Shown here in pieces: positions 59,719-64,000 of a DNA stretch of 64,000 bases. Source of the DNA: Bacteroidales bacterium (GTDB lineage Bacteria; Bacteroidota; Bacteroidia; Bacteroidales; JAIOZK01). Position 1 is the first letter of the stretch, and each line of letters starts with the position of its first letter. A program made the position numbers and the translations under genes. The stretch spans positions 1 to 64,000 of the forward strand of contig JAIPBS010000004.1 of the NCBI GenBank assembly GCA_021738625.1, read 5' to 3'. Below the pieces are notes generated by a model. The model was not told the origin of the DNA, searched no databases, and saw only the letters and a list, made by a program, of their open reading frames with translations.

Positions 59719-60996
59719 ATGAGAAGTCTTATTAGATTCATCCTGCTGGCAATGTTGTTGCCAATTTCATTTTTACTGTCAGCTCAGAATTTTGTTCCGG
59801 GCTACATTGTGGATAGAGAGGGAGATACATCCCGGGTGCTCATCCGCCATCAAAACAAACTGTCAACCCCTGAGCATATTCATATCAGGCAATCGCCAAA
59901 CAGCGAATCCCAAAAGGTGGGTGTAGAAAATATTTCCGCTTTTGGTTTGGAAGGTGATGTGTTTATCAGGGCCGTTGTTGAGCGCGATACCAGATTCAGG
60001 AATGTGAAGAACCTGGATCACAACAAAGATCCGAAACTTGTGACCGACACGGTTTTTCTGCAGCTTCTGGTGAATGGTGAAAAAAGCCTGTACCTGTATC
60101 GTGATCAGCAAAAACAAGATAATTATTATATCTGGCAGGCCGGCAGGCCGGTTCTTCTCATTTATACACAGTATTTATATGAAGATGAAACAGCCACATA
60201 CCAACGAGAAAATCAGACTTATAAAGGTCAGCTCATCAATTATATGAAAGATTGCCGGGCTGTTTTTGAAGAGATAAATAAGGCCGATTATGAAACATCC
60301 AGTTTGATCAGTGTTTTCGATTATTATTACGATAACTGCACAGAACAAAATGCTCTTGAATATGTCATTGATAAAAATAAACTTAAGCTCAAATTCCGTT
60401 ATGGGATTTTCGCTGGTTATGCCATGAGTAAGGTTCACTTTGAAGGCAACAGCGTTGGGTATTACAATCTGATCGATGCAGATTTCCCGAATTCCCATGA
60501 TTTTACGGCAGGCGGATTTATCGATTTGGTTTTTCCGTGGGGTAAGGGAAACTTTTCCCTGAACAACGAGTTGGAATTCACTCAATTTAACACCTCGGTG
60601 TATTATCTGGATTATAGAAGTGAAAATCAGCAGTATGCCTTCGACACGGATTTTGAATATGGTTTTATACGGATCAACAGCATGTTGCGTTATGCCATTC
60701 CAATCAGAAAGATCACCGTTTATGCAAATGCCGGATTATCAAATCAATTTGTGACTGAAAAACTAAATCAAACTTATTTTGTGAAAACAATAACCGGTAA
60801 CGAATACGATGAATGGCGCACCGGTATTGATACGGAACCTTATATCCAGGGTTTGCTCTTGGGGATGGATGTGAGGTATTCCGGGATTTTTGCCGAATTT
60901 CGTTACAACAGCAGTGATCAGTTAACCAGGATTACAAGTATAACGTTCAATTGGAATCAATACACATTTACAATAGGCTATATGTTTAACCATTAA
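59719..60996 (+). CDS. Exported barrel-like protein, paralogue 1
   Basis: I prefer the ATG at 59719 (MRSLIRFILLAMLLPISFLLSAQ); 59710 is possible. The product is about 425 residues. After the signal peptide, NFVPGYIVDREGDTSRVLI opens a conserved N-terminal domain. A helical middle with YKGQLINYMKDC, then alternating hydrophobic strands to the C-terminus (FAEFRYNSSDQL, then YTFTIGYMF) suggest an outer-membrane beta-barrel. The next gene encodes a close paralogue. Function unknown. Confidence 0.75.
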   Translation: MRSLIRFILLAMLLPISFLLSAQNFVPGYIVDREGDTSRVLIRHQNKLSTPEHIHIRQSPNSESQKVGVENISAFGLEGDVFIRAVVERDTRFRNVKNLDHNKDPKLVTDTVFLQLLVNGEKSLYLYRDQQKQDNYYIWQAGRPVLLIYTQYLYEDETATYQRENQTYKGQLINYMKDCRAVFEEINKADYETSSLISVFDYYYDNCTEQNALEYVIDKNKLKLKFRYGIFAGYAMSKVHFEGNSVGYYNLIDADFPNSHDFTAGGFIDLVFPWGKGNFSLNNELEFTQFNTSVYYLDYRSENQQYAFDTDFEYGFIRINSMLRYAIPIRKITVYANAGLSNQFVTEKLNQTYFVKTITGNEYDEWRTGIDTEPYIQGLLLGMDVRYSGIFAEFRYNSSDQLTRITSITFNWNQYTFTIGYMFNH

Positions 60997-61006
60997 TCTT
61001 ATCCCA

Positions 61007-62304
61007 ATGAATGAAAAGATTCAAAAAAATCCGTTAAAAAAACTTTTGCTTTGTGGGTTCGTTTTTATAAGCATGTTTGTCTTTTCTCAGGAGGAATATC
61101 TTCCGGGTTACACAATGACCGGAATGGGGATACTGCAAATGTCCTTATTAAAAATCCTTACTGGAGCTCAAGCCCCGAATTTATTCATGTGAAATCAAAT
61201 CGTCAGGGAACTGAAAATAGGCTGGGAGTGGAGGATATCCGGGGATTTGGCGTGGATGATAAGATTTATTTCTCCGCAGTTGTCGACCGCGATGTAAAGC
61301 CGCGTGAGGTAGGTTTCCTGGATAATTCCAATAAGCCGGTTCTGGTGAAAGACACTGTTTTTCTTTTGGTATTGGTCAGGGGTGAGAAAAGTCTTTATCA
61401 ATATCAAAGTGTGATTGAGAATAACAATTTTTATATCGGTAGCCGGGAAGATCCGCAATTGCTTGTCTATACCAAATATATCCGCGAAGAATACGACGGG
61501 AATTACAAACGCGAAAACGAAAAGTATAAAGGACAGCTGATTTACTACATGAATGATTGCATGGAGATGATCGAACGCATCAATAAAGTGGATTACTTTG
61601 CGCTGGATCTTTTGGAAGTTTTCGAGGATTATTATAAATATTGCGGGAGTGAAGAACGCAAGGATCAGCTTAAGGCTTCCTATCCCAATCGAAAAACAGT
61701 TGCAGGATTATTGGGTGGTTTGACTTTAGCAGCAATTGACTATCAAGGCTATGGCCTCAATTATCCTGAACTTACCAATGATCTGCCATTAACCTTTGAT
61801 TGGACCCTGGGTTTGTTTGTAGATTTTAAATTTAATCCTGATCAGGACCATCTGAGCTTTTATAATGAGCTTTCCTACACCCAGTTTTCATTTAAGGAGT
61901 ATAAGCTTGATAAGTCGGATGGAGAATACGAATACTATATCAACAGACACATTGAGAATAAATATGTTCGTTTCAATATGATGTTGCGATATTGTTTTCT
62001 GAGGGAAGCCTACGATCTTTATGTGGGAGCAGGAATATCAAACAATCTTTTAGTAGGTAAAAAGAACATCAACGAATATCAAAAAGTAGGCTTAAATCGT
62101 CAGGTACTGTATGAGGTGCGCCCAAATACCAGGGTGTATGTTCCTGGGATTACCGTGGGACTGGGGGCTAACTTCAATAAACTTGGCTTTGAGTTTCGAT
62201 TTGTCAGGACTTCTCCTCATAAGGATGTCAGATATGAAAATGTGAAAACCTTTATGAATCAATATAATTTATTGATATCCTACAAACTGGGTAAAGGAAA
62301 TTAG
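61007..62304 (+). pseudogene. Exported barrel-like protein, paralogue 2, with a frameshift
   Basis: The frame opened at 61007 encodes a signal peptide and LPGYT, matching paralogue 1 (VPGYI). The homology then continues in another frame (NDRNGDTANVLIKNP versus VDREGDTSRVLIRHQ) up to 62304. Alignment to the paralogue shows 5 nt where 6 are expected at 61112-61116, so one base is missing. The remaining 1.2 kb frame is intact and well conserved (YKGQLIYYMNDC, SYTQFSFKEYKL). The open 61051-62304 frame in the track begins with a spurious N-terminus. It is either a recent pseudogene, a sequencing error or a recoding site. Confidence 0.75.
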
Positions 62305-62325
62305 CAAAACCAGAATTGTCTGTTG

Positions 62326-62937
62326 TCATTTCACCTTAAAATCCAGCAACAATTCATTTTCTATATATGCCTTTAGTTGATCGCCTTTTTGCACGGGGCC
62401 AACCCCAGCTGGCGTTCCGGTATAGATCAGGTCGCCCGTTTTCAGGGTGAGGAATTGCGAAATATAGGCAATGATCTCATCAAAGGAAAAGATCATATCT
62501 TTCGAGTTTCCTTCCTGACGTTTTTCTTCATTTACCAAAAGACTGAAGTTGATGTTGTTGATATCCTTAAATTGACTGACAGCTCTGAATTTTCCTAAAG
62601 GCGCTGAAAAATCAAAAGCTTTGGCAATCTCCCAGGGCAATCCTTTCTTTTTGCATTCGGCTTGCAAATCCCGCGCAGTAAAGTCAATGCCGATCCCGAT
62701 CTCATTGTAAAAACTGTTTGCCAGCCGTTTGGGGATGTGCCGTCCAAGCTTGCAGATTTTTAATACCAATTCGGTTTCGAAATGGATCTCATTGGAAAAA
62801 TCCGGGTAGAAAAAAGGCTGATTTCTTCTGAGGATGGCCGAATCGGGCTTTAAGAAAAATACCGGTTTTTCCGGCAAAGGATTTTTTAGCTCTTTGGCGT
62901 GGTCGACATAATTGCGGCCTATGCAAATGATTTTCAT
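62326..62937 (-). CDS. Fumarylacetoacetate hydrolase family protein
   Basis: The 203-residue protein is the single-domain FAH type. KIICIGRNYVDHAKEL is at the N-terminus, the metal-binding Glu residues are in EIHFETELVLKI, GIGIDFTARDLQ follows, and TGDLIYTGTPAGVGPVQKGD closes the C-terminus. Members hydrolyse or decarboxylate acylpyruvates and oxaloacetate-like diketo acids with Mg2+ or Mn2+. The short form resembles acylpyruvase/oxaloacetate-tautomerase relatives. Substrate not determined by context. Confidence 0.85.
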   Translation of the reverse strand: MKIICIGRNYVDHAKELKNPLPEKPVFFLKPDSAILRRNQPFFYPDFSNEIHFETELVLKICKLGRHIPKRLANSFYNEIGIGIDFTARDLQAECKKKGLPWEIAKAFDFSAPLGKFRAVSQFKDINNINFSLLVNEEKRQEGNSKDMIFSFDEIIAYISQFLTLKTGDLIYTGTPAGVGPVQKGDQLKAYIENELLLDFKVK

Positions 62938-62939
62938 AA

Positions 62940-63027
62940 CAGATTAGATTGACGTTAGAAGTTAGAAGCCGGAAGTTAGAGATTAGAAAGTTGCTTAATC
63001 TTCAGACTTCTGACTTCAAACCGGAAA
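62940..63027. repeat. Degenerate AGAAGTTAG-type simple repeat
   Basis: The gap between the FAH and exonuclease genes contains iterated AGAAGTTAGA/GGAAGTTAGA/GATTAGAAAG units followed by CTTCAGACTTCTGACTTC. Similar low-complexity runs occur at about 23800, 32120, 32330 and 32440. Confidence 0.5.
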
Positions 63028-63849
63028 CTATCTGACTAAATTCCCCTGGTTGAAGTTTCTAAGCTTGATGGCCGTGATCACCCGCTTGGTGGAACGGGGA
63101 AACTTGGCCTTCATCATCCAGTCGTAATATTGAGGCTCTTTTGAGAAAACCTCTTCAACGGGTTTACCCTTATATTTTCCAAAATTAAAACATTCGATCT
63201 GTTTTTCGTTGAAAACGACATGTCCGACCAAATCCACATTGCGTGTGTTATACGAAAACTCATGCAGGGCTTGCATGTCGTTTTGTACGGGTTTTGAAAC
63301 TATCCCGTCGAAATCCTCATATTCCTCTTCCTTGTATCTGTCGAGTTGAGCTTTTAGTATTTCAAAGGTAGCCAATGTGTCGGCCTCTGCAGTGTGGGCA
63401 TTGGGCAGGTCTTTCTTGCAATAGAATTTGTAGGCAGCTTTCAGGGTTCTGGGCTCCATCTTGTGAAAGATGTTCTGCACGTCGATGAAACGCCGGTTCC
63501 GCAGGTCAAATTCGATATCTGCTCTCAGAAACTCCTCAACCAGTAAAGGAATGTCAAACTTGTTTGAATTGTAACCTGCCAGATCGCAATTCTCGAACAG
63601 TTGGTTCAACTCGGGCGCCAGCTCCTTAAAAGTCGGTTCGTTTTCAACATCCGCATTGGTGATCCCATGAATGGATGTGGATTCGGCCGAGATAGGAATG
63701 GTTGGGTTGATCCTGTATGTTTTCAGTTGCGAATTGCCATCCGAATGCAATTTGTAAATGCTTATTTCGACAATACGGTCGCTGCCGATATTCAAACCGG
63801 TGGTTTCCAGGTCGAAAAAGGCAATGGGTCTGGTCAGGTTTAGTTCCAT
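63028..63849 (-). CDS. DEDDh 3'-5' exonuclease (DNA polymerase III epsilon-like)
   Basis: The 273-residue protein has an N-terminal DnaQ-type exonuclease with all motifs: FFDLETTGL (ExoI), YNSKFDIPLL (ExoII) and AHTAEADTLATFEIL (ExoIII, DEDDh). It has a C-terminal extension (about 195-270) with CFNFGKYKGKPVEEVFSKEP and YYDWMMKAKFP, a putative quorum-sensing/DUF3820-like appended module common in Bacteroidota exonucleases. Role in proofreading or nucleic-acid repair is probable; it could also act on RNA. Confidence 0.9.
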   Translation of the reverse strand: MELNLTRPIAFFDLETTGLNIGSDRIVEISIYKLHSDGNSQLKTYRINPTIPISAESTSIHGITNADVENEPTFKELAPELNQLFENCDLAGYNSNKFDIPLLVEEFLRADIEFDLRNRRFIDVQNIFHKMEPRTLKAAYKFYCKKDLPNAHTAEADTLATFEILKAQLDRYKEEEYEDFDGIVSKPVQNDMQALHEFSYNTRNVDLVGHVVFNEKQIECFNFGKYKGKPVEEVFSKEPQYYDWMMKAKFPRSTKRVITAIKLRNFNQGNLVR

Positions 63850-63940
63850 ATGTTAACAGGTGTTTATTAAGTGCAAAAGCAATCCGGGTCAAGTTGATCA
63901 GGATTGCTTCAAAAAAGTATGAATTTCTTACAAAAATAGT

Positions 63941-64000
63941 TTAAATGCTTTGATTGACGTCAAAGTTTTCCAGAACTTCTTTCAATCTCCTCAGGTACAT
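63941..64000 (-). CDS. C-terminal end of a gene entering from the right edge
   Basis: On the minus strand the last 60 bases read in frame as 19 codons ending EVLENFDVNQSI followed by TAA (63941-63943). An ATG coincides with the window edge, so this may be either an internal Met or a start. The fragment is helical and charged; no family can be assigned. Confidence 0.4.
   Translation of the reverse strand: MYLRRLKEVLENFDVNQSI

Noticed and set aside
1-64000. tRNA, rRNA or intact insertion sequence
   Set aside because: I saw no TPsiC-like GGTTCGAATCC with matching acceptor stems, no rRNA core sequence and no transposase ORF.

Overview
The window reads as a chromosomal segment of a member of the Bacteroidota, probably class Bacteroidia. 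Supporting signs are type IX secretion (a PorQ homologue and two proteins with T9SS-type C-terminal sorting domains), a hybrid two-component system fusing sensor kinase, receiver and AraC domains, TAnnTTTG-type -7 promoter elements, absence of Shine-Dalgarno sequences, lineage-typical families (DUF5683, DUF3276, DUF721, anti-sigma proteins with a PFxxPxGYFE motif) and the gene order parA-parB-DUF5683-lepB. No rRNA, tRNA, CRISPR array or intact IS was found.

Layout. (1) 1-3321: an 82-bp tandem repeat, then a polysaccharide flippase and an unusual formyltransferase-like/beta-propeller sugar transferase. (2) 3556-10963: a small membrane protein, then a LytS-type kinase and a LytTR regulator followed by four exported proteins: an alpha/beta-hydrolase, a C45 acyltransferase/amidase lipoprotein, a GDDxY-repeat solenoid protein and a choloylglycine-hydrolase-like amidase. 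A 20-bp-phased direct repeat sits between the regulator and the exported genes. (3) 11039-23462: four large secreted fibre-like proteins. Three end in an intramolecular-chaperone (peptidase S74) domain; the fourth has a degenerate version. Two copies of a 0.19-kb MITE-like palindromic element with 9-bp target duplications lie among them, and an 8-bp tandem array lies upstream of the largest gene. (4) 23870-31588: an orphan hybrid two-component regulator, an asparagine-synthase-like PP-loop enzyme without the glutaminase Cys, and a GT4 glycosyltransferase. (5) 31600-36582: a repeat-rich spacer, a vitamin/NAD salvage operon (YkoF-like thiamine-binding protein, PnuC, NadR-like kinase), an eroded DUF433/DUF5615 toxin-antitoxin pair, an ECF sigma/anti-sigma/Spy-like operon and a LolA-like protein. 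(6) 36599-49688: housekeeping and envelope genes (ftsK, lepB, parAB, DUF3276, nusB) with two T9SS-sorted exoproteins. (7) 49794-64000: aconitase, a DUF2807 lipoprotein, a multi-PAS hybrid kinase, porQ, ispH-recF-DUF721, two paralogous barrel-like proteins (one frameshifted), an FAH-family enzyme and a DEDDh exonuclease.

Two loci stand out as possibly undescribed. The first is the LytS/LytTR-linked set of exported hydrolases around the GDDxY solenoid protein (3894-10963). It looks like a regulated envelope system acting on amide- or ester-linked small molecules; the substrate is unknown. The second is the S74 fibre cluster (11039-23462), whose heads include YadA-like repeats and a seven-unit LVIVD propeller. 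Shared near-identical segments, MITEs and a tandem array make it a candidate for surface variation. Both functional readings are inference. The families and the architecture are what the sequence shows.
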